Positions 1 through 11,442 of a stretch of 64,000 nucleotides of DNA are shown here, piece by piece. The notes beneath the pieces were generated by a model, which made no database searches, was not told the origin of the DNA, and worked only from the letters and a program-made list of their open reading frames with translations. Within the stretch, counting starts at the first letter, position 1. Each line of letters begins with the position of its first letter. A program made the translations under genes and the position numbers. Source of the DNA: Cylicocyclus nassatus (Eukaryota > Nematoda > Chromadorea > Rhabditida > Strongylidae); assembly GCA_958299035.1 (NCBI GenBank), contig CATQJL010000112.1:49062941-49126940 (forward strand). Direction: 5' to 3'.

Positions 1-629
1 TGATGTTAGACGAATGCAAATAGTGTGTAAAAGAGGAGACGCAGGCAAAACTCCCGTAAGTTGCTCCTAAGTAACTTACGATACACACCAATTTGCCTAA
101 TACTGCAGACAATATCGGCGCGAAACTGCACAACCGCGCCCGAAAAGGAGAGGATCGATGAACAGCTGGTTTAGGCGAGGAGAACAAAAAAAAACAAATT
201 CTTCTCTATTTTGTAAACTTCACTGATTTTTTTAGAGCTGTCCAAAACGAGAACTCATCTGTTCATTTCATTAAATTCACGCTGCAACCATTTCGTTTTT
301 CGTACAAAATGTGTTTTTGTTTTATCCGTGCATTTACTAGGCGAAATCCCTGATAACGGTCATCATTGATTGCGATAGTGGCCGTTATCAAAGATTGCCC
401 AGCGATGCAGCAAAAGTCGTGTCGCTAAAGGAAGTCGAACCACGGCCTCGCGCGTGTAAGTCCAACCGCTTACCCTTTTGACCACACTAGCTCGAGTGGT
501 TTTTTTTTTCAAGAATTCACTTGATTACAATGTCTAGGAAGCGATCCGCATCCAGATCAATAGCTCACCGGATGCTAGACTGAGGCGCAATGAAATCAAC
601 TGCGGTCCGCCTCAAGGGGGCTGCCCTGA
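1..629. other. Unassigned AT-rich stretch
   Basis: I see no supportable gene here. A T-run lies near 499-509. The short open frames have no recognisable domain. Confidence 0.4.
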
Positions 630-905
630 TGGGGGTTTACTACGGCCCATATGTTCCGAATAAAAAATTCCGTTTCTGCCGATCCGGACCAAACTTGTCA
701 CACATACACTTCGGGGCGGGCGGGCGTCGTAGGCCACTTTATTTTACCGATTTTTATCGATTTTTTGTAAAATTTGAAATGCGGGGCTGAGAGTTAACAC
801 AGGGGGTAATTGAGCATGCTAATTAGGAATACAATATTTTAAAATCATCTGCTATATATCGATTTATTCGATTTTTGCAAAGTTAGAAGTGCGGAGCTGG
901 GAGTT
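630..905 (-). repeat. Interspersed repeat, family A, inverted copy
   Basis: This copy shares its body with the copies at 2540-2796 and 12650-13162, in reverse orientation. Shared blocks are the 'gttccgaat' segment, a G-rich block near 710-730, the 'atcgattttttg' segment and the inverted 'agccccg' block. It abuts the hAT-type element at 909. No coding capacity is visible. Confidence 0.6.
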
Positions 906-908
906 GGC

Positions 909-1768
909 AGAAGGTCCGGTGCGCGTTGGGTTGGGAGCAATTTTTGGAAACGAAGCCCCCATGACTTTGCGGAAATTTACGAAGTTTTTTTTGACGTGAA
1001 AGTCAATGGGGAAACCCTTATTCAATCAACATAACAATGAAAAAGGGATAGAAACGCATTCTGAGGTATGCAAAAAAGCAAAAAAACATTCTGAGTTGAT
1101 TAGAGGCTCTTTCTTTAAATACGGTTCCATTTCAGTGCTCAGAATGTCGAAAACCTCCTAAGCCAACCAAATTTGTGGCCTCAACAATCTGGCGATGCAT
1201 TTATCGCCAGCATAGTTCAAAGGACACCGCATGTGATTGGAGCGCGATACTATCAACGCGTAGGTTCACACTACTTTTGGCTCAAAGAAAGAGAAGAGAG
1301 GCAACAATGGTTTGGCCCGCTCTCTTCTCTGATAGATTTTTGAGCGTTCTAACAGTCCAAATCAAAAAAATCCAAACTTATGTGAGCTCTCCGACATTTA
1401 TGTTCCGAACCAACCCAGTTGGACTTGTGTAGGTTTGGAAACCAGCAAATTCGGGAACTGGTATTAGGACACACAAGTTTCTGGAACTTCTTACATTATG
1501 TAGATTGGAGTGATACTGCATACATATAGCCCAAATTTGGTACCATGTAATTGTTTGTACGCTGTAAACAAAGTTCTGTCAAGCCATTTGTTTGTTTGAG
1601 CCTTTCGTTTGAAATTTGTGCGCTTGCGAAAGAACACGTTCAACTGTAAAACCTGAGATGTTTATCGTTTCTTTCGCTCCAATCAGGACTTTATAAACGA
1701 TAGCCTCGTTGCTTCTAACCTCAAAAACGAAGTCCAGTTTGACCCCAGATCATCTATGCCGGACCCTG
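909..1768. mobile_element. hAT-type non-autonomous element, old copy
   Basis: Most of this segment is the reverse complement of the better-preserved element at 55906-56771. Matching blocks include the 'aaaacgaagtccagtttgacccc' type segment near 1721-1745 and the 'aagggtttcc' type segment near 1010-1020. The right end reads CCGGACCCTG, and the left end has a degraded counterpart near 909-920. The 8-bp flanks do not match, so the target duplication is lost or the left end is misplaced. No transposase is visible. Confidence 0.55.
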
Positions 1769-2218
1769 ATACTGGTGTGCGTCCTTGCACGTCCCCTAGT
1801 TTTTTTAGAGCGTTGTATAAAAGAGGCATTTTGAACGCGTATTTTCCTTCGATTGCCTTCTGGTTTTTTGCGCTCTTCTCGTTTAGGTTGCTACTTTCAA
1901 TTGGTCATTCAATGAACCTGAATGAATGGCGGTTACTTTCACTGAAATTCCAGTTTGTTTTGATTGCTTACCTTAATCCTTAAACGGCTGGCTTTGATCG
2001 CAGAGCGCATGTGGCTCTGGGATCAAAAAGTGTAGCTGGTGTCCGCGCTCACCCAGCTAAAACTGCTTCGGACGCCTTTGCCCGGCAGTGAATTCATTCC
2101 TGTGTGGAGCGCTCCGACCTCATTTCGCTTGCCGCAATCGCGCTGCAGCATCTCCCTCCCCCCCCCCCAAATCGGCCGTTTTATCTCATTAGAAGCTCAT
2201 CTCGATTGGCTGCCAACC

Positions 2219-2526
2219 GAGTGGCGGTCCCGAGCCCCCCCCCTCCCTCCCTTCCCCACCGAGGATGGGTCGCGATATTTTCAAAGTTTACTGCATGAGT
2301 TATAAAAATGTGCAGGTGACTTGAAATTCTTGTAAAAAATCAAAATAGTTTTCAAAATTTCATAGTAATGCAAAATACTTTTTTTAGATTTTAGGGGTTA
2401 AGAGCCCACAAAAAATTCCAGAAGCACCAATTTTCGGAGTCGCGGCTGACGCCACGCATCTTCATTTGAAAAATTTATTTGCCCCCCCCCCCACTCCCCT
2501 GGACTGAAATCCTGGAACCGCCACTG
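2219..2526. mobile_element. hAT-type MITE with CAGTGGCGG-like ends
   Basis: The right end reads GGAACCGCCACTG, the common hAT terminal pattern, and the left end near 2219 reads AGTGGCGGTCCC. C-runs lie inside both ends and the centre is AT-rich. Several segments resemble the element at 31340-31714 in reverse, for example the 'gacgccacgc' segment. It has no coding capacity. The left boundary is less certain than the right. Confidence 0.55.
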
Positions 2527-2539
2527 TTATATATGTATA

Positions 2540-2796
2540 CTAGCTGGCTTACCCGGCTCCGCCGTATGTTCCGAATAGAAAATTCTCAGCCCCGTAGCTT
2601 AAATTTTGCAAAAAAATCGATAAAATCGATATCGATCGATGACGAAAAGTAGCCTATGACACCCGCCGGGGCCCGAAGTGTATGTGTTCTAAGTTTGGTC
2701 CCGATCGGTTCAGAAATGGAATTTTCTATTCGGAACATAGTACAGACAGACATACATACAGACATACATACAGACAAACAGACATTCAGCTTTATA
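2540..2796 (+). repeat. Interspersed repeat, family A
   Basis: It begins near 'actagctggcttacccggct', includes 'agccccgtagcttaaatttt' and an 'atcgataaaatcgatatcgatcgat' type AT block, and ends in a (ACAGACAT)n-like microsatellite and a short TATATA tail. The same order recurs at 11443-13162. The tail abuts a mariner-type element inserted at TA. Confidence 0.7.
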
Positions 2797-2798
2797 TA

Positions 2799-3802
2799 TT
2801 AGGTCGTTTCAAAAGTAATTTCGCTTTTTTCAAACGAACGCCACATTTGAGGAAACAAAGGTTTCTAAGAGATCTTGAAGGCATTCGATGCAGAATTTTA
2901 TTCTCTTTCCAATGGTTATGAAATTGTTGCAAAGCAATCAATGAGCTTTCAGAAAATAACCAAAACTTGCGACCCCTGCTTTTCAAGATGGTGAAGTTTC
3001 ACAATTTTTTAAAACTTTCGTTTCAATCCTCAGAAGAAGTTCAAGTAACGATTCGATAGAGTAAACCTTACAGAATACAGTGCTACTATTTTCTCTTTCT
3101 CATAGCTCGCCGTAGAGCCATCGGATTTTGGCAGGCCCACCTCAGCCACAGTCGCAGCAAAAATCATAATTTTTCGGAATTTGAGGCTACCAAGACTGTA
3201 CTACGAGTTAGCACTAACTTTGCAAAGCAAGTGAAGGTTTACGGGTTCGAAATATCACATTTCATGATTTTCAGGTACGGCATGAGGCTCCTTGAAAAAA
3301 TGAATTGTGATGATTTTATTCCCGAAACTAAAAGAATCGGAAACAAAATCCACCTGTTAGAAAGAGGAAAAGATGCTGCGACGAATAGTGGCCGGGCTGC
3401 TCTTCCTTTGATGTTCTACGAGGATTTAGCTGCCCAAGTATGAAAATCGGTAGCATAGTTAGAATTTTGACAAAAATGTATGACAAGCTATGAGAAAGAG
3501 AAAAAAGTAGCACTGTATTCTATAAGGTAAGTAACTGTTCTCTATCGAACAGTTACTTGAACTTCTTCTGAGGTTTGATGTGAAAGTTTTAAAAAATTGT
3601 GAAACTAGACTATCTCAAAAAGCTTGGGTCGCAGACTTTCGTTATTTTCTGAAAGCTCATTGATTGTTTTGCAACACTTTCATAACCTTTAGAAATAGAA
3701 CGAAATTCTGCATCGAATGCTTCCAAGATCTCTCAGAAATTTTTGTTCCATCAAATGTGGTGCCCGTTTGAAAAAAGCGAAATTACTTTTGAAACGACCT
3801 AA
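2799..3802. mobile_element. Mariner-type foldback element, about 1.0 kb
   Basis: The ends are inverted: TTAGGTCGTTTCAAAAGTAA on the left and its near-exact complement on the right, flanked by TA on both sides (2797-2798 and 3803-3804), as expected for Tc1/mariner insertion. The inverted repeat runs hundreds of bases inward; for instance the segment near 3075-3110 pairs with that near 3485-3530. The centre holds short open frames with no transposase motif, so it is non-autonomous. Related elements lie at 7271-7568 and 31742-32761. Confidence 0.8.
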
Positions 3803-5289
3803 TATAAGATAAAACTCAAATTTGTGAGTAATTGCGTGAAATATGTGTCAAATGGAAATCTTTGCGAGTGAACCAAAAGCGCCAAACTTTGCACGCATAT
3901 GTTTCTAACCACAACCACTACCACACTATAGGGTACTTTTGCGGCGATTTGCTCGGTTTATCTTTCGATGGTCAGTTTAAATATATCAAAGGGAATGAAA
4001 ACTCATTGATTATTACCGAGTTGTTATCAAATAGTCATGTAAAAGATGCGGTGGGTCTCATCTACATTTTGCGGTGAGGAGAATGCGGTGTTCCGAAGCG
4101 AGGCGATTGGGGAAAAGACAAGTCTACCATAGAAGCGCGGTGTTGCTGTCTGAATTCGCAATAGAAACAAGATTAAGAAAAGTTTGAGGTGAAGAAAGAA
4201 GAAGATAAAGGTAAGTTCATTCTTTACTCTCTTTGCTTTGAATAGTAATACGTAATCATCGTCGGGCCCGGTCTACTGCATCTCTCGTCAAACTTAGATT
4301 TTGATAAACGCTGCCTTCAAATTCCACAACCATCGTAAATTTCTCACTTTTACCGGGAAAGCAAGCTAGTCATCGATATATCTATAAAAGTCAAAGTTTG
4401 TGCAACTCTGGACCGCATGTTTTTTATAGACTCTCTTGCGAGTGAATCAACTGAACTGAAACTTTGCACATATTTTTCGACCCTGCAGATGGCTTTAGGC
4501 TACTCTTTGAGGCGATTTGGCGGGTCTTATTGATTTATTGATTTTTGGCACCTAGCATGAAAATGAAGCTTTATCACCCGCTATCATACCGCTTGTACAT
4601 TTTGGTGTAAATAACAGCAGAGAAGCTCATTCTCATTTTGCGGTCAGAAGGATACGGTACTTCTAGATGATGCTGCTTTGAGGTAGGCATTTGCAATTAC
4701 AATGCACCCTGCAGGTGGATATAGGCTGCAGAACCGGAGAAGGAAAGGGGGAGGGCAGGAATAAAAGCGGGGAGAAAGATGGAAAGGCGTAGGTTTTGAA
4801 GCAGAACACATATTTTATGCGCTCCCCCTCCTCCCTCTGGCTCCATGGCTCATGAACCGGGCAAGACCGGGTATGCCAGCTTTCATATTCATATAAAACA
4901 ATCGTAAGATACAGCAGGAATTGCCTGTAGAGAAGGACCTTTGAGCATCCACCCGCCTTTTAATGTGGGAAAAACAATGGGGCGCAAAATACCCGATTGT
5001 TCCTTGTCCTACGCTACGTGTGTGCTGCTCCCTCCCCCCCCCTTCCCTACATCACTTCTTTCTTTGACTTTGATGAAGAGAGGCAATTGAAACTATACTT
5101 GAGACGAGCGAAAAATTTCGCCAAAAAATGAACATCGAATAATCGACTTTGGAAGAATATTGGAACGAACGAATATTATTCGATCTGTGATTTTCAGATT
5201 ATTCGAGTTCGAATACTCGAATAATGATACACTTCAAAATTCGAATGAACGAATATTCGAATAAATGGGGTTGGTCGAATATTCGACTA
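3803..5289. other. Unassigned stretch with short AT-rich repeats
   Basis: I see no supportable gene. C-runs lie near 5033-5041. Repeated 'cgaatattcga' words fill about 5130-5290; similar words recur near 8235-8275. The 81-codon open frame at 3832 has no recognisable domain. Confidence 0.4.
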
Positions 5290-5975
5290 TTCGTCACCTC
5301 TGCTTCGCAGAGGCTCGCACTGCCCTACTTTCTGATGCTTTACTCATTCCCGCACAAAAGTGACAATGAAACCCACCGCGCTATGCCTACTATCACGAAT
5401 GCTTTGTAAACAACTATTCATTCTAAAAGCTTTTCCATATGAGATCGGTAATTTCGCGTAAATGAAACTTCTCCCAAAGGAACAAATGCTGATTTGAATC
5501 GGTTTTTGGAGTTTTCACGGCTTGGCATTTGCCATAAGATACAATGTCACCGTGGGCTACATCTCTGTGCAAAAATCTTTTCAAGTGATCGGGTAACCTT
5601 GGCAAAGTATACATTTACGCAACCAAATCTTTTTGGCCCGTTTTTGCAAACTAATGAACTTTAGTTCAATTTTTTGAGCTAAAGTCCATCGTTTGCACAT
5701 TAACTTGTCAAACAATCCGTGACCTTGCAAAAAGTTGTGCTACAGGCCCAATTTTACTGACCAAAAGCCAAGTGGATCCGACTGACGCGCATTTTTTGCG
5801 GGATTCACACAACGGATCCGCTCATGCTTTTGTACAGTGGACTCGCATTTGAGTATCATGCTCTGTGCAAAATTTGAGCTCAAGAAATTCATTGGAACTC
5901 GTTCCATGAATTTCGTGACAGACAGAGATTCAGACACACACACAAACGTAAACAACCCTTAGCCCGTTATTATAA
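5290..5975 (+). repeat. Interspersed repeat, family B
   Basis: It matches 19995-20690 over most of its length. It begins with a small hairpin (CCTCTGC at 5297, loop TTC, GCAGAGG to 5313) and ends 'gacagacagagattcagaca', a CA-rich tract, 'gtaaacaaccc' and 'cgttattata'. No coding capacity is seen. Confidence 0.7.
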
Positions 5976-6207
5976 GTTATGATAATCTAGTGGCTCAAAC
6001 ATTGCTAGTTTTTTCTTTGTTGCAGTTTCCTGCAAAAGATTAGTCGCTATATTTGGCTTAGACTTGTAGCTGATGATTATAAGCGTAGCAAGTTAAAAAA
6101 ATATCTTTTTTATTGTCGTTTGGTCAGGGTTTTACCTAAAAAACTGAGAAAAATTTTACTAACATGTAGTCCATGGTGTTCGTTGTCCCTTAAGATGGCT
6201 ACTAAGC

Positions 6208-6672
6208 CTTACTTACAAGGAAATGGTCAGAAATCGAAGTGGTACACTCAAGCAAGCTGGATACCGTTGAATGCAGCATAAACGCTGACTTTGAACCTAT
6301 CTTCCTTATCTGCAAAACATATTTGTGGATGAAATTATAAGCCGTTAAGGACCATTGTTTGCTAAGGAACCGTGCGTGTAAAGGACCAACTTGGCTGTGC
6401 AGAGGCATTCTCGGCTCAGTGCTGGCCAAAGCATGCAACTAGGTCACTCCGTATGGCACGTACCTAGAAATGAGATAAAAGAGCAATAATGTGCCTAATT
6501 GCGCATTTTTGTGTAAGATTTTTTCGCAGTAAAGTTGCTCATAACTTCATCTACAAGGCGTTCTGCAGATATGAAAGATAGATTTGAAATCAGCGTTCTA
6601 TGCTGCATCAAATGGTATGCAGTTTGTTTGGATTGGCCGCTTCGATTCCTGACCAGTCCCTTGTTAGTAACC
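6208..6672. mobile_element. Foldback element, family C
   Basis: The left end 'acaaggaaatggtcagaaat' pairs with the inverted right end, which ends 'gaccagtcccttgttag'. The arms share the 'cttccttatctgc'-type block and the 'tgctgcat' blocks. Members with similar termini lie at 17363-18287, 25905-26363 and 52911-53974. No open frame of note. Confidence 0.6.
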
Positions 6673-7270
6673 GTTCCAAGTCAGCTTTAGTCTTTCTCAC
6701 AGAAGTTTCTTCCGAAGTACCCATTCAACATGAAAAACCTTTTAGAATAGATAGTTGTTTGTAATTTATTCGTGATGTCAGCATTCAGGGCTTGGCACAG
6801 GTGGCTTACAAGCTGAATATCGTTTTTGGGACAAAAAGCAAAAGGGGTTTCTTTTTTGTGGCCGAAGACACACGCAAAACTGGCGACTTTTTTTAAGTAG
6901 ATGCTTTGTTTTTTAGAGGTTTTTTTCGATTGAGGGTCAAAGAAGACTTCATGAATACCAAAAGTCAAAAGAGACTTCGTTTTTGCATTTTCATCAAGCC
7001 ACCTCGTGCCGTGCTCCGTCAGCATTGCTTGAGTTCTAAGACTAGCAATGAGAGAGCACAAAGAAGGTCTACGGTAATAGAATAAGTGAACCTGCAGCAG
7101 AGGTGAGCACTGTTATCTACAGAGTACTTTTGTGCGCTTTGATGTTCAAAAAAAGAAAAGCCCTGGAAATATCTGTAATTAGCTGCTAATCTAGTACTTG
7201 TGGAAAATTAAATCGCTAAGTGCCACGGTCTCTGTTGTAGGATTGAACTTCACAAAGTTGTTAAATTGTA
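6673..7270. other. Unassigned stretch
   Basis: A 124-codon open frame lies on the minus strand at 6687-7061. It has no recognisable domain and overlaps words (CAGGGCTTGGCAC near 6787) also seen at the ends of the hAT-type elements, so I do not call it a gene. Confidence 0.35.
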
Positions 7271-7568
7271 TTAGGTCATTCCGAAAGTAATTTCGCATTC
7301 TTCAAACGGACGCCACTTGTGATGGAACGAAGGTTTTTAAGAGATCTTGGAGCTTTAAAAAATCGTGAAACTTGACCATCTCAAAAGGCATGGGTCGCAG
7401 ATTTTGATCATTTTCTGAAAGCTCGTTGACTGTTTTGCAACATTTTCGTAACCATTAGAAAGAGAATGAAATTCTGCATCGAATGCTTGCAAGTCCTATC
7501 AGAAATGTTTGTTCCGTCACATGTGTTGCCCGTTTGAAAAAAGCGAAATTACTTTCGAAACGACCTAA
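7271..7568. mobile_element. Mariner-type MITE, 298 bp
   Basis: The left end TTAGGTCATTCCGAAAGTAA and the right end TTACTTTCGAAACGACCTAA are inverted copies. The interior resembles an internally deleted version of the 2799-3802 element, sharing the 'attttctgaaagctc' and 'gaaattctgcatcgaatgc' blocks. TA flanks the left end. Confidence 0.8.
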
Positions 7569-9409
7569 TTTTTTTGAGTTTCGCATTTTTGTTGTAAAAT
7601 AATTATTGTTCAACCTACACCCTATCGAAGTATTATTCCTCTATGAAATTTGCAACATTCTAACACTAGTTTTTTTGCGCCTCTTGACTATAAGGGCAGC
7701 CGATTTGAGTATGGTGACTGACATAAGGCTGCCCTCAAAGTCAAGCGGTCCTCACGACTGCCTCGCCCCGGCCTTGCGCTAGTGAACTTATCATTCGGGT
7801 ATTTTGATATGCGGGAGGTGATTAGGGTGGCAAGACAAGTGAAGATCTTGGGATAAAAGAAGTTGCTTATACGTGCTCTGCGTTAGAGGACTGCTGGTCC
7901 TTCACATGCTTATGCAAGCTGTTTGAGGATTAGTGGTCCTCTAAAGGGAGCCTAATGACGCCTTTGCCTCTTCACCCGATCAGCTTGGAGGTATTTGCGC
8001 ATGCATCTCGACTTCTCAAACGTGATTTTCGGAAGATAGTACATCACTCCAAATGAGTTATGCATAAGACCTGTCACACTATCCTCTAGCATGACTCGCG
8101 ACCCATGCTTTAAAAAGGGACTTGCTAGCCATTATGTCATATGATAATTCATTTATGATTGACCGTGACATTTATGATCGTCGGGGACATACTTGAACTA
8201 AATGTAGAGTCCCTAGCAAGTTTTCCCTTGACATCGAATGTTCGAAGAATTCTTCAATATTCGAATATTCGAATAACTGTCTGAATTCCCAGCTCCATTG
8301 TGCTTATCTTTCGTTTGTGCCAACGTTTTTTCTTCAGCCAGATTATAGTGGGTTATGTTTTCTAAAGGGAATAGTTGATTTGATGACAATACTTTTATCT
8401 AGAAGAGCTAACAATAAGTGTTTTTTTTCAGTGATGCAAAAAAGAATTATTGACCATCCGTTCAGGGCTCGGCAGAGGTGGCTAGTTGAAAATGCAAAAC
8501 ACAAGCCCCTTGACTTCGCCACAAAAGTACGACATCCCCCTTGACACGCTAACGAATAAATCAAACATGAAAACAAATAGAATGAAACAGAATACAAGAC
8601 CGACAATAAATAGGCAATAAGAACATGATTGTTTGTATTCTCCGGGTTGGCAGCATGCTGTGTTCGCCACACACTAACGCGAGCTGGAGCAGCTTTGCCG
8701 CTGCCATCCAGATAATTTGGAGGGCTATAACTAGGCGGGAAGGAAAGGGTTTGGGGAGATAGAAGAGCTGTTTTGTAGAATATCAGATGTAGATTACTTT
8801 AATGTAAAAATTTGAAAAAATTATGTGAACAATAGAAATTATATGACTTTGTTTGCGCTAAGCCACCTCAGGTGGCTATCCAGGTGGCTTGAAAGCCACC
8901 TAACCCCGAAAAAAGTTTGCCATGCCCTTGATTCACAGAATTTTTTCATAATTTTTCGTACATAGTCTCAACTCCCCAGTGCCCATCTACACACCTACTT
9001 TGGTGCCATTTCATCTTCAATTCGCTGTAAACGCCTTTGTTTATTTGCTGGCGGCATGCCGGCAGCCTGCCGGCAGCAGATCGAAAGACAACGTTATGCT
9101 CTTCCGCAAAAACGATATCCCCTTTGCTTATTCCACCAAAAACGAGATCCAGCTTGCTCTACAAGCCACCTGTGCCGAGTCGTGCATCTGTTTAGTGTTG
9201 ACGGCAAGTTCTTTAGCGATTTCTAATCAAATGCATTGAAAATTTGTTTCGACGACATCTCAATCATTTTTGCTACTCTATTATACAGGACAAAGTATGG
9301 TGTGCTTAAACCCTTTGCTACCACGTTGAAAGACAATAATCACAGTGATTGTGCTCTGATTATCAGCTCCATTACCTCAAATTCCAAATGAAACAGTATG
9401 CGCCGATTT
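7569..9409. other. Unassigned stretch with dispersed repeat pieces
   Basis: No supportable gene. The segment at about 8318-8405 is an inverted relative of 13613-13705 (shared 'gttgatttgatgacaatact'). Repeated 'gccacct' words and a CAGGGCTCGGCA terminus near 8464 suggest fragments of hAT-type elements whose boundaries I cannot fix. Confidence 0.4.
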
Positions 9410-9620
9410 AGACCAAGGTGCTACTGCAGTCGTATAGCGCCTTGACAGCTCACGGCAGTGCGATATAATACGTTAGAATGTGTCAAATTTTACTTTCAGT
9501 TCAAGATTTGTTATAAGTTACAGCAGTGCAACATCAGAATCGTTTTTCCGCGAAATATCTGAGCATTATTGTACCTTACCACTTGTAACCACGTGTCAAC
9601 TAAATTTCCTACTTACAAAA

Positions 9621-10049
9621 ATGAGATTTCTGTATTATGTCATCCTACTGCTTTGTATAGTGGCAGGCACACAGATGGTCATATGTGATATAAAAAATCC
9701 TACAAAACCTAAGGCAGCATGCACTGCATCTTGCTTGTTCCAGGCACGCTTTGCTCACGATAAAAGGTTGCAATTTAGCGACAACAAATACTATTGTTTC
9801 CGGAGGTGTGGAACCGGACAATGTGAATTGCGTAAAGGCCGCGCGGTTGCATGTGCTCCACATGCCGGTAAAGGACCATTATTGCACCTGTATAAGAATG
9901 TAGGAATGAAAAGTAATGTTTCAGAGCAATGTGATAGATACCACACTGCCCTGTGGGCCGCTTACAGACCGGTAATTATTGCAAAAATACTGATATGTAA
10001 GCTTCCACAATCCAATATTATAAAAAAAGCTGACCTACAAGGCCGCTAA
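9621..10049 (+). CDS. Putative small secreted cysteine-rich protein
   Basis: No family is recognised. From the ATG at 9621 the frame codes for 142 residues. Residues 1-22 form a typical signal peptide (basic residue, then a leucine/isoleucine-rich core). The next part carries cysteines at 34, 38, 59, 63, 68 and 78 (spacing CX3C-X20-CX3C-X4-C-X9-C) with many basic residues, so a disulfide-bonded extracellular peptide is likely. The frame is open upstream to 9480, but 9621 is preferred because it opens directly into the signal peptide. A TATA-like 'gatataata' lies at 9462-9470. Codons after about residue 107 lie in a degenerate minisatellite, so the true 3' end or a splice site may come earlier. 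The inverted copy at 60490-60735 keeps the central cysteine block but is broken. Confidence 0.55.
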   Translation: MRFLYYVILLLCIVAGTQMVICDIKNPTKPKAACTASCLFQARFAHDKRLQFSDNKYYCFRRCGTGQCELRKGRAVACAPHAGKGPLLHLYKNVGMKSNVSEQCDRYHTALWAAYRPVIIAKILICKLPQSNIIKKADLQGR

Positions 10050-10365
10050 CCTGAATATCATTCTATCAGGATATAACTGTCCGATATGCCGCTTATAGAC
10101 TGAATTTGCCTTCGTAACTACCTCTATAAACCGATATCAAAAAGCGTGCTACGCCCATAGACCGATATTCAGAAAAAAAACTCTCCTATGGGCCGCACTG
10201 CCCTAACGAACATCATCTACAAACCGATATTTTGAGGAAAAATGGGCCTAAAAGCAGCCTACAAACCTTTTTCATGAAAAGGACAAACATGGGTCGTTCA
10301 TAGACCGACCCAACAAATGAATATTTCAAGAAAAAACTGCCATTTATCCGCCTTACCATTCACTG
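9945..10365 (+). repeat. Degenerate minisatellite
   Basis: The motif 'ctacaaaccgatattttgag' recurs with variation, e.g. 'cttatagactga', 'ctataaaccgatatcaaaaa' and 'catagaccgatattcag', at intervals of roughly 50-60 bp. The mirror copy lies at about 57280-57600 in the right arm, so the array predates the duplication. Confidence 0.6.
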
Positions 10366-11442
10366 CGGATTGAGTCTGCCCTATGGACAGCCAATTGACC
10401 AAAGCTTCAAGAAGTTAGTGCCTTTTGAGACGTCTGAAATTCATTAGATCTAGCCACAAACAATTACGAAAGCCTCTTGGTTATTACGGCAACAGTGGTG
10501 TTTTAGGCTTGGAAAAAATTTGAAAGGGTACAAAAGATTTTATGCGCGGGAGTGACTTCTGTTGGAAAACTCTGTGAGTCCGCCATCACTGCGACTTACA
10601 CGCACTGTTCCATACTTGCAAAAATAGCTAACCCTCTTCCAATTCCTTTCAGTATAATTTCCATTTCCTTCGTGATTTTTGTAAGTTGGGTGAATTCTGT
10701 GACTCTTCCCTCAACCACTAATTGCCAGTCAAAATTGAAAGCGATTATAGCCACAAAAGACTCGTATGCATAGGGGGAAAGTGGACGAGCTGAGAGCAAC
10801 TTTAAAATCACCATTCATTGCAATTTATAAAACCCATCCAGACAACGCGTTTCGAAATAACTAAATCGCTAGTGCTGGCAAAACGGTCGCAATGGAACCC
10901 ACGTTTCAAAATCAATCAACCACAATCAAATCGTGAAAGAAGGGGAGAGAGGGGAGGGAGGGGGGAAGAAGTAAGGAGCTGTCGGCGATGGTACGAAAGC
11001 GTCGTTCCTATAAAGCTCATCATTATTTGATTTTATCATGTTAAGTTATGACGAATAGGATACAACAGATACAGATACTGACATGAACAAATGTTGAGAG
11101 GGTGCAAAACTGAGGCTGACATCCAGTGAAGCCGAAGTAGGAACCAGCCGGTGATCCTAACAAGAACTTAGTTATATCCGCCTATTCAGACTTGCGAAAG
11201 AGGGGAAGACTGTTATGAACCCAACGAGATATCGGCACTTGCAAAACTATAACCTTTTTGCACTCACTCGCCGCATCCCTTTTGAAAACACTTCTCAGAG
11301 AGAAACAGTGCTTATCCCTACAGAAACACGCTAGCCTTGTTGATAAATCTTTACTTTCACACCCACCGCAATCAATCGCCTCATTCCATGATTTTTCAAC
11401 ATCTACGTCGTGCAAAACCTTTCCATTCTGTACTATAGATTG

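Noticed and set aside
6687..7061. 124-codon minus-strand frame as a gene
   Set aside because: It overlaps words shared with dispersed hAT-type termini and has no recognisable domain.
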